A stretch of 64,000 bases of DNA, taken from assembly GCA_003024175.1 (NCBI GenBank), contig MDYQ01000057.1:59151-123150 (forward strand), written 5' to 3'. The position numbers and the translations under genes were made by a program. Shown here in pieces: positions 12,560 to 25,540 of this stretch. The notes below the pieces were generated by a model. That model had not been told where the DNA came from, did no database searches, and was given only the letters and a program-made list of their open reading frames with translations. Position 1 is the stretch's first letter; every line of letters starts with the position of its first letter. The DNA is from Planoprotostelium fungivorum. Lineage: Eukaryota > Evosea > Variosea > Cavosteliida > Cavosteliaceae.

Positions 12560-13144
12560 TGAATATGCTTGCTGAGGCAGTGCAAATGATACTGAGAGAG
12601 TTTAATACATCCAATATAGGACAAGTGGAACAAACAAAGCCACAGATAAAAGGTGCAATTTTTTTTCATGTTATACTTAGTTCTTCTAGGCAACATTCAA
12701 CCCTATTTGTGGACTACTGCTTCAGAACCTGCACAAGCTGACCAGTGTATTGAGTATATCAAGGGAGGATCTGCAACTTATGGCTATAAGAGCACCCAAT
12801 TAGCTTTACATAATGTTACATCTGTGTATGATCTGGAGCTTTTTATTGGTAACAAATATATTGCCAATTCTGGACTCATAAAATTACAGGAGACCTCCCT
12901 CTGGGTAAAAGGGGGAATTGATATCACTGCAACACCAAGACCCTTAAATGGCCATTTGTCTGATGCATTAATGTTGCTGGAGCTGAAAAAGACAGAAGAG
13001 ACACTTGCAACTTCACAGTCAAAATGCCTTTCACAGTTGAAGCTAGAATTTGCTGCTTTACAACACATATCTTGCCATCCTCTAGTTGGTGTTTTGACAG
13101 ACTTCAAAGTAAGCCAAATAGCATCAGCTCCTTGGAAGGATTGA
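12560..13144 (+). pseudogene. Restriction-endonuclease-like (Crinkler-type) fragment
   Basis: The frame 12653-13144 encodes about 160 residues ending at a stop. Around residue 105 it reads DALMLLELKK, then a helix with Q-L-K-L-E, then HPLVGVLTDFKVS. The spacing resembles the PD-(D/E)XK nuclease-like domain found in Crinkler (CRN) and related host-directed proteins, where an ELK motif is followed by a conserved PV-GVLTDG strand. The frame has no clear ATG-led N-terminus. An open acidic stretch downstream (13150-13300) lies behind the stop. The surrounding DNA is richer in A/T than the flanking genes. It is probably a decayed copy of a mobile or transferred gene; family assignment is tentative. 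Confidence 0.4.
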
Positions 13145-13384
13145 ACAATTGTCAAGATTGGCAAAATGCAAGCTGAGGAAGAGGAGGAGATAAATTCTGT
13201 GCCATCTGATGAAGATGATGAGGGTCGTGAAGCACCACAAGAGAATAATCCCAATCTCAATCTTCCAATAAAGATTATCTGTTTAATGTTACCATTAGTC
13301 TAATTTGATACAACATACATGCAACAGCGTTTCCTTTAGAAGATAGGAGACAAGAGACAACATGCTCCATTCAAATTTTAACAT

Positions 13385-16300
13385 TCATTCTTCTTTCCTC
13401 AGCCAATTCTCCAGGCGACTAATCAAGAGATCCCTTTTGATTGGCTGGTATTATTAGCCTCATTATGCTCATCTCCTCACCTTTGGAACAAAATCGTCCA
13501 TTCCAGCATCATAACAAACTCGTTGATCGTGTTCACTAACACTGGCACTCAGACCTATGATCGGTGTCCTTCTCATCTGTAGAGCTTCCTTCTGTCGAAT
13601 GATCTCAGTCGCTTGCAGCCCATCCATCACTGGCATCTGGACATCCTGCTCACGTCATAACGTGTCGTTTGTTCTCTCTGCCCACCATGAGAATAGCATC
13701 GTATCGGTTGTGGTATGACGCTTCTACCGCCAGCTTTCCATCCACCACACAGTCGAGCTGAAATCCTAGAGGTTCTAACATCTTGCACACCATCTTTCGG
13801 TTCAATGCATTGTCATCCACCACGAGCACCCTCTTCATCTTTCCCCCTAACGGCTTTGATGCTTCAGAAATGAGCTTCTCATAGCCTCACCTTATTCACT
13901 GCGTTAGGTGATCGGCTCTCAGTGGGTATTTCTGGTTTCTTCATTCGTTCAAACGCTGCAGACATGCTGGAGATGATATTCGATTGCTTCAGGGGCGTCT
14001 GTGGTCTTCAGTTCTATCTCTCGCCAATGTGATCATGTCGGTTCAGTGGATTCAAGAAATACCTTTAGAGGCGTGACTTGGTGAAGAGGCAACTCAATCT
14101 CGCTCCTTTTCTTCAATTCCAGAGCATTTCCCACCGTGACAAGGAGACCAGAATAAGAGGCCGTAAAGAGATATCGATCTATGCGTGAGGACAAGACCAG
14201 TGTGATGTCCACAACGAGAATGGAAGCCAAGTGATTCTTCATGAGGCTTTGAACATCTTCCATGCTGTTAGCGGGGCTGACTTGCGCAACGCGGGACAAC
14301 AAGGCAAGGAGGATCTGAGAGGTCAGATGAGAATCTCTGTTCTACACACCTCTCGATTCGATCTGTTGTGGATCCACAGAATGATTCTCTCTTTTCCATT
14401 CCCAAGCGAAGGCATCTCTTCTCTGTTCATCAATGAGGCCAGGGTGCTACTGTTGTTCCTGATGGGTTTAGAATCGATAATGGACCATTGAACGAACCCT
14501 GGGGCCAGAGTGTGCTGGAAGTCGGTGATGGAGAGATTGGCCGTTGTAGATACACCATCTATCCCGAGAGGAATCTGAAAAGCGAAAGTGGAGCCCACGT
14601 TCGTCTTTGAGTCTTCCAGCCAGATTCTTCCATTCATCAGCTGACACATCTGACGACCTAACAACTGTGAGATGATATCCAAGAGAGTGATTCATAGAGA
14701 GTGATCGATGTAGGATGATGGATAGAGTGAGAAGAGAGTGATATAGGGTGTTCATATAGGAATGACTGACAGATGTGAAGGCCAAGACCAGTGCCTTGTG
14801 CTTGACGATGATTGGATGACTCCACTTGACTGAACGGTCGGAATAACAGATCCGCATTCTCCGGAGATATTCCGATACCATTGTCCACCACTTGAAATCT
14901 GAAGGATTCACTTATACTCCCATCCTCTCTCTCACCTGATATAAGTCCGTGGAACACCTTCACTTCCGTTCGTTGTCATCGACAGAGGATCTTCTTCCTC
15001 TTCCTCATCCTCTTCCATGTTCCTCCTCTTCGTCTGTTCGTCCGTGACCATGCTCAACTTCACTCGGATGTCCCCTGACTCGGAGAATTTGATGGCATTG
15101 TTCAACAAGTTGACCAAGACCTGTCGTTCATTGTCTGAATGGTGTGGGTCGTCTGATCATCACCTGTTGTACTCTGGACCGATCCGCCACCATGTTATCA
15201 GGGACATCGTCTGCTAGGGTGTACACCAGGTTCAGTCCTTTGTAGATGGCTCTGAACTCTACCACAGAGATGGAACTCTCCACCACATCCACGACGCTCA
15301 TCAGTTTGTTCTCTAGGTGAACTCTTCCCGCCTTCAACTTGGAGACCTGGAGAGGAGATGAACGATGGATGGCCCATCACAGTCACCTCTAAGATGTCTC
15401 CCACGAGTTCGTTGAGAATTTCAGCGGAATTTTGTATGTGCCCGACAAATTCCTGTTGCTCCTGGCTCATCTTTGTATCCAAAATGAGAGAACACATGCC
15501 TGCGTGAATCGTGAATATCGATGCACTCTCTGAGTGATAGAATATCACACAGGGAATGATCTCACCTAGGATACCCGAGAGAGGTGTTCTCAATTCGTGC
15601 GAAGTGAGAGCGAGGAATTCGTCTTTGACTTGATCTCTCCTGGTCATGTCTTCGTTCTTCTTTCTCAACTCCTCTGAATTTCTGGACAACTCTTTGACGA
15701 GAAGAGCATTCTCTAATGAGATCATCATCTGAGAGATCAAAATGCGGATGATCCGCAAGCGATCGGGGGTGAAAGCACCCGTGTACAGAGTGTTCTCCAG
15801 GTAGATGGCCCCCTGTCTTCTCCCTCTTGATACGAATGGAATGCAGATCATCGCTTGCACCTGTCACCGTCAGTCACCTCTGATCACAAGGACTCACCTT
15901 GTTCCGCTTGACATAAGGATCCTCAGAGAATACGACGGTGGAATTCTCCATCGAAGAGTCGCTTCGATAAGAGGCCATATCCCCACAGTTCCAGGAATAG
16001 TGAACGAAGGCGGAGCACAGCTCTTGGTTGTCCTCTTCCAGTGGAACGTTGAGGGTGGTCACTCGCATCTGTGGAACACTCTGTCCCACTTCAGTCACCC
16101 ATTGAGGAACGCATTCACCTCGATCGACTCCGCTTGAGATTTTGCGAGAGCGCACACGATGAGGGGAGATCGTGCGTGGGTCCTCCCTTGTCCTTCGTCA
16201 TCACTCTCTGCGATCAAGAGTACACCCTTCGTAGCTCCCGAGCTGGAGGTGACGTTCATCAAGACCTTGTGGTTCAAAACATCCAACTCCACCGCAGAGG

Positions 16301-19300
16301 AGATCTCCTGGGAGGCATTCACCACCGTCTGCAGATCCAGTTCAGCAGATACGACATACTCGTTCGATCTCCTTCTCCTTCCCTCGTATCCCTTCGGTGC
16401 CTCTGTCGTGGCATCAACGGCGTATACGAAGAGATCTCACCGAAAACGCTGGACTGAGAGATTCTCCTCCGTTTCGTCTCCAGTCGTCTTCGGTTTCCCG
16501 CCCTGGCGTGTGTGACGAGGGATTTCTGTTGGATCTTCCTCGAGATTTCCTCCAGGCATCGAGATAGAAAGGTCTCGGCAATGGCAGCGTCGTTGTAGTT
16601 GTGAGCTGTTTCGGCCAGCTTCAGAGCTTCACGGAACATTTCCATGATTGAGAAGAGGTCTCCCTCCTATCCGGGTCACCATGTACACAGAATGCCATGC
16701 TCTCACCATCTTCACTTGTTTGATGCGAGCATCGACAAGAAGAGAGCGATGTGCAAAATTTGCGGGGCAAGAGTGAGTGTACTGCTTCAGTTTGTGCAGG
16801 TAGAATTCTACCCTCTCCAGACTCCTCTGTTTGTCTTCGTCTCTCATTCCCTTGAATTCAGACAGGAGGCCCAGAGAGCTTCTCACGTCAGTCTCGGTGA
16901 ATGAATGAGGCTCACCCGTAGTAATACACTTCGAGGGGCACGACCACACCGGAGAATGGATTGATGGCTGCAATGGCTTTCTCTACGTATTCGATCAATG
17001 TTGTGTAGTCTCCCGTCAGATACAAATTCCTCAAATTACTTCCGTAGAAGAACAACCCTCTCAGTGCGTCCTGTGCACATCAGCTGCAGCTCATCGTATT
17101 CTACATGTAATGGATGACTTACATGAGATCCAGATAACAAGACCTCCTCTTCAGTGGAGGTCGTGCTCTCTCCGTATTGATCTTCGACTCTGTGTTTGGC
17201 CACCTTGATCATCCATGACATGCCCGGTGGTCCCCTCTTCTCACACCACGAGATCATCGAGTTCAGCTCTTTCAATGCCTGAAGATGTCAACGAACAAAG
17301 TTCAACTCATTACCTCTGGGGGGTTGTTGCTGGCACACAGAGTGTTGTTTAACAGTTGAAGGACATTGATGCAGCAGAAGAACCCATCTCCAGCCACACT
17401 TCCGTCTTTGAATGCATTGCGAATGATATCAGCGCATAACGCGAGGGGTCTACCCAATGGTAGGGCCAGGTTCAAAACTGAAGCCGATTGCCAACTGTGC
17501 GTACAACTCGGGTGTTGAATGAGTTGCTGTCAATATCAGACATGTGTCATAAGAGCATCTATACAAGACATCTATCATGGAGTAATAAGATGATCACCTC
17601 AGCCAGCAGAGCCCATCGGTAAGCCAAAGAGTATTGTTCCGCGTAGCACTTTGAGTTGGCATACAAGCAAATGAGCAAGGAGATGGCAGGGTGAAACCCC
17701 ACATCCATTGACATGCCCACAAATTGGGCACAGAGTAAACGGAGTGTAGATGTCTCCGCCGTCCACCAGAGAGCCACAGCCAGTTGATGAACCAATCTGA
17801 AGATGGAGATGTCCGTCTCTGTCAGTTGAGAGGGCAGGACGATCAGATCACACGGTTCGATCTTTCCGAATTCCTGGAATCGTCGATCTGTCTTGGACTC
17901 CTGCTCCGTGATCTGGGTCAACGTGGGACGACGTGGTAACTCATATCCAGCCTTTCGTAAGAACTAGATGCTCTTAATTTCCTCCGAAGAAGTTCCTCAC
18001 CTGCAGAGTGCCCTCGATCATGACGTCATACTTGGAGCTGAAGAGTCGGACATCATTCCAGATGGAGAGAGCGTCTCTCTTCTCTGTGTCATCTGCAGCC
18101 CACTCCATGCAACTCTGAAACGTCTCATCGCTGTCTTCCACCTCCCCTCTGTACAGAAAATTGCATTCAGCTCGTTGCAGACGTAGACGGAAGAGTAGAG
18201 ATCGTTGAGTGTCTGATGCTTCGGAGGGTGTTGAGATGGGGCTCAGTTTGAGACCTAAGGAGAGGAACTCCAACGCTGACTCGTATGCCAGTGTGTCTTT
18301 TGCCTGTCTTCATCAACATCTCGATGTCACTCCACCCAACACTCACCTTCACTCCCGCCTGAAGATTCCAGGAAATCAAGTCCCAAATCTCTTTGGGATC
18401 TCGGATCTGATCGGAGGCGAGATTGAGATGTCGAATGAATTCGAAGAGGTCGGGACCATTTTCACCTCCTTGGTACATGAGATATCTTCCTATTCGCAGG
18501 TGGTTCCTGGCTAATTCATCGGGACTGTTCAACTGATAGGCCGTGTGGGCTAGTCGATCGTGCAAGAACCGATATCTCTGCCCCAGATGCTCTCTCATGA
18601 TAAAACCTAACCATCTGAGCAAAGCCAGTCATCACAATTCACCTTCTCGTTCGGCCTCCCAACACTTGGATTCTACCTCGTTGAGAGAACAATCCATCAG
18701 CCAGGCCACCGAAGAAGGTCTGAAGACAGTACCGAAACAAGCTGCCAGTTGGAGCATCTCCTTCGATGATGCTTTGGACAGAGATTGGAGCAAAAATTCT
18801 ACAATGTCTTCGGGTGGAGAACTGTTCTGACGAATGTGATCCACATCCCACCTCCATTCTCCCTCAGCGTAGTCGAATGTCTGGAGAGGTCAGGAGGGTC
18901 TCGTTGTAGATACCCACGATGTAGTGGTTGAGATAGAGGTGACTGAGGTATTGTGCGACGAAGAGTGGATTTCCGTGACATTTCCCAGAGATCCACTGGG
19001 CGAGGGATTCGGCCGAGCTGATGGAGCATGAGAGAGTATCAGCCACCATGGAGATGATGTCATTCTGGCGCAAGTGAGAGATGCTGAGCTCTTTCATGCT
19101 GATTCCCGCCCTTCTCATCTCCTCCAAGAAGGGCCCAAAGGGAAGAGAAAAGTCCATCTCGTTCGATCGGTACAATCCAACCAGAAAGATCTTCGTACTG
19201 CCACACGATCACTCAACGATATCTCATCCAGTATCTCACTTGCAGCCCTTCAGGAGTCGAGAGATCAAAGTATAAGAGGCCTGGTCCGCCCAATGGATAT

Positions 19301-21547
19301 CATCCAATGTCTGTCGTGGTCACCCTCAGTGATATCGTGTGACATTCACCATCATCAGGGGAACACGATTGTGCTGCTTCGATTGTTGTGCGGCGTCCAT
19401 CTCCGCCAATTTCTTCGAACCGAGGGCTTCAACGAGAACATCGAGAGCTGTGATCAGAGACTCCGTGAATACGTGTGCTCTCTCTTGTGTCTCCTGAGGA
19501 ATGACGGCACCGATCGGCTCGTTGTAGACCAATCGCAGACGAGGCAATAGATCCACCAGCACGGGACCTCCCGCACCGAGACGTCTCTCCAGTTGATCTC
19601 TGACGAATTCGATGCGGTGGTGATCCTCCTGCATCAGCAGGTCGATCAGTCCACTCACCGCGTCTAACACTCCAGTGTATGGTCGATCGCGGTTGCTCCT
19701 GGTCGATTTAGTGAAAGTAGAAGAATATCTCTCACTTGTCAAAGGACCCCTGACAGTAGATGAGAGCGGCACCTCGGAGTTGCCTCCTGACTTGTTTGAC
19801 GACTGAAGATTTTCCCACACCCGAAGGACCGGATATCATCAATATCGTAGAGCTACAGGTGCCCTCTTTTGGTGGTGTGGTGATCATCTTGTTGATGTGA
19901 TATAACGCTGCCTTGATTTCTTCTTCTCTTCCGTATACCTGATTTTGTTATCAGCGATGACCACATCATTGATCGATCAATGATGTATGAGGGACATCGT
20001 TCTTTTGCATTTCGCATCCTATCGATGGATTACCTTATTGGGAACCTTAAAGATATTGGAGATATCATTCTTCCCCGGAGTAAAGTTTTGTTCAGAAAGG
20101 GGAGAGTCTGTCTGCAGAGCATCCAATATCGCTTCGCACTGCTGCAAATCGGATAGTATTCCTCTGGCTGACTGGTATCGTTCGTGAGGTGCCTTCTCCA
20201 TCATCCTCGATATCACTCGTGATAGCCCTGCAGGTATGATCCTACAACAGTTCATCCACACACCCATATCAAAATGAATGGAACGAAGAAATGAATGAAA
20301 GAACTGACGGGTTGATCGTGCTGAGAAGAGGAGGGTGTACGGCCAAGTGACAGTGTATGGCCTGGGCCGATGTGGGAGCGTTGAAAGGTAGTCTGCCGCA
20401 TAACGACTGTCTCTTGTCACAAAGTACGAATTGAAGAGAAAATACCTTGAAGAAAACGACACCAAGAGAATAATAATCTGAACGATAGTCTGGATCGAAC
20501 GACGTTCTCCCCGTCTGCTCTGCGACAGGTCAGTAATGAAGATGCAGGGTAGGCACCTGGAGAAACGTATGGCAGCATGGATTGTGCCAGAGCTCGGCTG
20601 TTCCACGAGTCACTCTGCATCTGCCCCGTGATATTGAATTTCGCAGAATAAAACCAGCTGACGATGCGAACTCTCTCTACCGTGTCGTCGTAGACGATAT
20701 TCTCCGGTCTCAGCCCAAAATGCACCGTGCGCTTCTCGTGCATCTTTCGCACGGCCTCGGTGACACATTTCGCCATACGAAAGAAATGGCGCAATCCTTC
20801 CAGACTATTGCCCAGCGGTCCATGTCGTTGGAGATGGTGAGAGAGGGTCTCACCGTTCGGTTGATCTTCGATGAGCATGAAGGCCCTGTGATGTTCAGTT
20901 TATACTGCGAGACGATTTGTTCACCCGTTGCCATCGGGTGCAGTAGGTACGTCGGGATAGAGCTCTCTCCAGGTAGAGATCTCTTTGGAAAATTCTTCTG
21001 AACCTGCGGGAGTCAGAGCGGTATAGAGAAAATAAGAGACCTGGCTCAGAGGCAACTAAGACACAGATGGGTTTGCCGTCCGATCTTCTCGTGACTCTAT
21101 ACAATGTAGCTGAACTCTATAGATTGGATGAGTGAAAATTGACGCAACAAGTGATATCAGATGATGATGTGGTGCTGTGAGTGGTGTTGTATGCAGAAGA
21201 GTATTTCGATCGATGGTAGTGTTGTGGCCCGGAGATGGGAGGTCGCATTTGAACGAATCACCTCCGCATATTCCTGAATCTTCTGTCGAACTGTATAACC
21301 GCAATTATCGAGCTGCTGCGATACCACTGTATCGCTCCTAGGCGAAGAGGTAGTAGACGACGAAGGGCTAAACGATCTCAGACTGGATGCAGAGAGATTC
21401 ATCATGTTGCCCAGAGAGAATCTGTGACATCTCGTGATTATTGTGTTCTTCTACCGCACAAGATCGTCATCACCTAGAGCCATTGGACGAACCTCCAAGC
21501 ACAAACTTTTCCGTTCTCTGCCTCTTAGCTGAGGGAGGATCGCTCAT
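13385..21547 (-). CDS. Giant hybrid histidine kinase: pseudokinase-AAA-GAF-HisKA-HATPase-REC
   Basis: This is a single gene of about 8 kb with many short introns. From the N-terminus: a Ser-rich leader (MSDPPSAKRQR), a protein-kinase-like domain (20.0-21.0 kb), an AAA-type ATPase with Walker A GPSGVGKSSVVK (about 19.83 kb), a long helical/TPR-like middle (16.6-18.7 kb), a GAF-like domain (15.8-16.3 kb), HisKA with SHELRTPLSG (15.6 kb), HATPase with NLLNNAIKFS, DNGIGIS and GTGLGLHI (14.8-15.1 kb), a degenerate receiver (14.0-14.3 kb), and an active receiver with VLVVDDN and, across an intron, YDAILM-DVQMPVMDG (13.6-13.85 kb). The phosphorelay residues His and Asp are intact. The kinase-like domain has HFGLRPEN instead of HRDLxxxN and lacks DFG, so it is probably non-catalytic. 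The layout matches fungal group X (Mak2/Mak3, Chk1) and bacterial PknB-AAA-GAF kinases. The reading frame is open further upstream to about 21700, so an earlier start is possible. Confidence 0.88.
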
Positions 21548-21958
21548 GGTTTTCTTTTCGTTATCGCTGTGTCTTCCACAGGAGAGAGCTTGGATGATGT
21601 GCTGTAGACGGAGATTAATCGGCCAGTTACGCCGCTCTGATTTATAAAAATCTTGTTTTCCAACCGGAATCTCTGGTTCAACTTGAAAGAAATTCTCTTG
21701 ATGCACCACTACACAGGCCATGAGGACATCGAGCAGTCTCAGATGAAGTAACAAGAATAAGATAGGAGAGATATGTGCAAGAAATCGAAGAGGAAGTGTG
21801 GACAACAAAAATTCGATATGCACCTCAGAACTTGTTGCTTGTATCCACGGAGATCAGATAGATACAACATTCTGGAAAATGAATTTGAAACAAGCCGTCG
21901 ATGGACATCCTGCGTTCGAAAATGATTCTTTACATGAGCGATCATCTTTATATTAATT

Positions 21959-22806
21959 TCAAACAGAGAGCTGAATGTTGACGAAGATGTAGGTTCCTGA
22001 GACGGCTCCAGCTCCTAAATCGGCCACCAATCTTCCAGTGGTCTGCTCGTAGATGCAAGCGATTCTGGTCAGTGCGTCGGTGACGGGGTCCAGACGCAAC
22101 AATCCGAGGGTTCCGTGGGTAGAGTCAAAGGCCAAGACGGGGGTCACCAGAGTGGCAGAGACGTTGGCGTTGGCAGAGACATCGATCTTCACACCGACCT
22201 GCACTCTTGTCAGACACGACGACACGAGTAGGTGTACGGTGGTCAGACCTGAGCGGAACCGAAGAGGGTGTTGGAGGTGCCGACTGCGAAGATTCCGTCG
22301 GGGAGAGCAACCTTGATGTCTGCGCAGACACCAACAGAGACAGTGGCGTCGACGTCAGACTTGACGTTGAGCATGGTGGTGGTGGCAAATACGTTGCCTA
22401 AGATGCTGTTGAGGGGCAGAACACCTCCCAATAATCCAGTGATGGGTGTTAAGAGTCCAGCTTGGCTGGGGAGATCTACCGCCTTTAGTCTTTCGTGAGA
22501 CATCCACATTCATCTCACCGATGGCGATGTTGGCAGCGACATTAGCGTGTACAAATACAGTGGTGGAGTAGGCTGCAGCGACGGCTACACCTTTTCCTCC
22601 TAGAATTCCTAGAGTGGTTGAGAACAAAGACACGTTCAATTCGCCTCACCTCCCAGGATGTTGCTTCCGAGCAAGTTTCCAAGAATGCCCTGGCCACCAA
22701 AGAGGTTACCGATCAATGGTAGGTCTCTCTTTTGGGCTGGAGCGGCGGAGGCGAGAGCAAGCGCTGCGACGAGTGCGAAGACAAAGACATTGCGTGAAAA
22801 CATCAT
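21959..22806 (-). CDS. Small secreted protein, unrecognised
   Basis: It starts MMFSRNVFVFALVAALALAS followed by AAPAQKR, a clear signal peptide with a possible dibasic processing site. The mature part is rich in Gly, Leu, Ala and Val (LIGNLFGGQGILGNLLG) and then alternates short polar and hydrophobic stretches, typical of beta-rich extracellular proteins. Three short introns are inferred from frame changes with GT/AG ends. The stop follows NIQLSV. It lies head-to-head with the AGA gene, about 350-400 bases apart. No family was recognised; a matrix, spore-coat or defence role would be guesswork. Confidence 0.7.
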
Positions 22807-23159
22807 GATGGTTTGCTGTTGTTGGTCGGCGCGTGGCGAGGATTGTGAGTGAAGAGAGCTGGTTCCATTTTTCGGTTGACCGTCCTGGGCGTGGACGCCC
22901 CCTGACAGCCGAGCCATCAGCTCCTCGTGGTTCGGGATATTCTTCCTGCGATTGGAGGTTGTTGAGCCACCTGTGGCGAGAATGAATATGGTCATAATAT
23001 TGAGATGGTATGGCACATAATAAATCCACATTAGTAATGAAATGCTCGATGGCAGGTTGTTTACTCACACGAACACAACAGAGACACAAAACTACACATT
23101 GCAGCTATGATCGGACGTGAGCAGCAGGTATAGTCCTTTTTTGTCGTGAATGTCTTAAC
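22807..23159. promoter_or_regulatory. Divergent intergenic region
   Basis: This stretch of about 350 bases lies between two divergently transcribed genes and must hold both promoters. No specific motif could be supported. Confidence 0.4.
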
Positions 23160-24774
23160 GTGAATAAGGGAAAGAACGTTATCGTTCGAGCAACGTTGCT
23201 CCTCTTCATCATCATGGGCTTCTTTTCAATGATGGCTTATCTACACACTTATAATACACCTGCACAATTACTTCATCTGCCAATTGTCATCAACACGTGG
23301 ACCTTCATCAATGCAACGAGAGTTGCATATCGAACCATGCAGTGAGCCAGAACGCTTTGCAATCCACTCGATTTATTTTTCTAGATCAGGAGGTGTCACA
23401 GAACGTATCGCTCTGGACGGAATTGAGAAAGGATGTAATTGGTGCGAAGCCCATCCAGATCATTGCGATTTCACAGGTATTATCTTCTCTCCAATTTGAG
23501 TTTTCACTGAATTTCGACAGTTGGATACGGTGGAAGTCCCAATGAGTGGGGTTTGTATTCATCACATCCCTCAAAACCCTTGAATGAATTCATTTTTCAG
23601 GTCAGACAACTCTGGATGCAATGGTCATGTGGGGACCCACGAGGGAGGGTGAGTCAAATTTGCATAATATGCACCATGCACGTGAAAAGCTGACCACATT
23701 CAGTTGGAGCCGTGGGATACATGAAGAGAGTGAAGCCAGCGATCAGCGTGGCGAGGAAAGTGATGGAGAGGACCTACCACACGATACTCGTCGGGGATGA
23801 AGCGACTACATTCGCCGTAGAGATGGTGAGTCATCCTCGTACATCACGGGCGACAGATGATGACAGTGAACAGGGCTTCGAGGAAGAAGATCTGAACACG
23901 ACACGAACAGCAGAGATGTGGAGAGAATGGAAAGCTGCCGGAAGGAAGCCAAACTTTTGGAAAGGTGAAATTAAACGACAGACGCAGTTGATCATCGAAT
24001 CCAGGTCCCCATAATTCAACGCAAGGGGTGACAAAGAGGAAGGAGATGAACGAGAAGCCTGAATTTGGAAGGTGGAATCACGATACGATCGGTATGGTAG
24101 CCATCGATCAGCAGGGTAATGTTGCATGTGGTGAGTCACACGAATTTGCTGGAAGTTTCCTTGATGAGATAGACGATGACAATGGATAGGAGTCTCTTCG
24201 AACGGAGCGACCTGGAAAATTCCAGGACGAGTGGGTGATGCACCCATCGTGGGATCGGGAGCGTATTGGTAAGTGATCTATATCAGTTATCTCTTCTCAC
24301 AATCTATCAAACATCATTAGTCATCTAGCACGATCATCTAGTGTGATCTACATCGATGATGTCGAGTGGGGAGATCTGATTTTATCAGTGAGAACGAAGT
24401 AGGAGGAGCAGCAGAGACGGGAGATGGAGACGTCATGATGAGATTCTCACCTTCCAATCGTGTCGTGCAGGTCTCTTCAATCCATTCGTGACTATGAAAT
24501 AGTATCGATGGTTGACATCCTTTAGATGATGAAAGGGGGCATGCATCCCAAAGAGGCATGTGAGAGGATGGTGGTTGAGATCCTCCGTTATTATCCCAAC
24601 TGTTCAGGTTAGTACAAAAATCATCTTCTCCTGCTCAATTCGACAGGGGCTATCATCGCGGTGAACAAGCAGGGGCAGATCGGTGCAGCATATATGAATC
24701 TACCCAACGGCTTCCCGTTCTGTTTGCAGAATTCGAACATGAAGGATGCCGCGATCATAACGATCAAAGATTGA
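23160..24774 (+). CDS. N4-(beta-N-acetylglucosaminyl)-L-asparaginase (aspartylglucosaminidase)
   Basis: This Ntn-hydrolase cleaves the GlcNAc-Asn bond during lysosomal glycoprotein breakdown. Exons joined across short introns give [15 protein letters not shown] near the N-terminus, [40 protein letters not shown] with [15 protein letters not shown], then [10 protein letters not shown], where the Thr is the autocleavage and catalytic nucleophile, and [20 protein letters not shown], the substrate-binding loop. All hallmark segments are present and in order. A hydrophobic N-terminus ([16 protein letters not shown]) could be a signal peptide or anchor. The frame opens at a GTG at 23160; the first in-frame ATG is at 23214, so the true start is uncertain. 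It ends with IITIKD and a stop at 24772. Confidence 0.88.
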
Positions 24775-25540
24775 TAAAGGACAATTCTTTGTGCTTATTA
24801 TATTAGCTGATCGTCTAACGAACGCAACTTATAAGCTTAGGGTCTCACCCTTAGGACACGGGATCACGAGACATCTCCACTGATGGAGTCTCATCCACAA
24901 CTCCACTCCTCTGCAGCTGATACTAACCTTCTTTGCTACCTGGACCTGATTTAGGTGAGTGATTTAGACAATGGTGCTGTCTCCTCTCTGTGATGTTCCT
25001 GTGTGTCCTCGTCACCATCATCATCATCATTCTGACCTGGAACAGTTCTTAAGGATATCCTAGGGCCAGCATGTCTCCCTGTTGACTAATGACCAATGCT
25101 TTAATCGGCAGAACATCTGGCTGACATACACGAGTCAAGAGAGCATGCTTCCTCTTCCCGCCCTGATGGTGAGCATCCTCCTCTCCTCTTCTGAGCGAAA
25201 AAGAGATCTCTCCGGGCGTCCTGACTTGTTCTTCTTCATCCCTGCCATGGATGTCAAAAGTAATAACAAACTGTTGAATTCTCGTAATCGAGTCGTAGCG
25301 TCGCTGTGAATGAACGTGCTATGAACGCACGCCTGTTGATGCATCAAAGAATGGTCGAGAAATCAGAAGAAAGTATCATAACGACCTATTGGCCACCACA
25401 GATCTCGGCCACGCGCAAGTTGATGCTCGGAAGAGTGGTTCTTTTTCAGAGGTGGTCTATTCCATCCATTCATTCGTTTATCTTCCAGAAATGTCTTTCA
25501 GTGCCGCGAGACCCCAATGGTGCTCATCTAGAAGAGCACA
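24775..25540. other. Intergenic stretch between convergent genes
   Basis: It lies between the AGA stop and the PIP kinase stop. Short ORFs here have no recognisable product. No RNA gene or repeat could be supported apart from a short (ATC)n run near 25020. Confidence 0.5.

Noticed and set aside
19074-19550. Plus-strand ORFs inside the hybrid kinase gene
   Set aside because: The opposite strand carries the AAA domain with Walker A and spliced continuity, so these are shadows.
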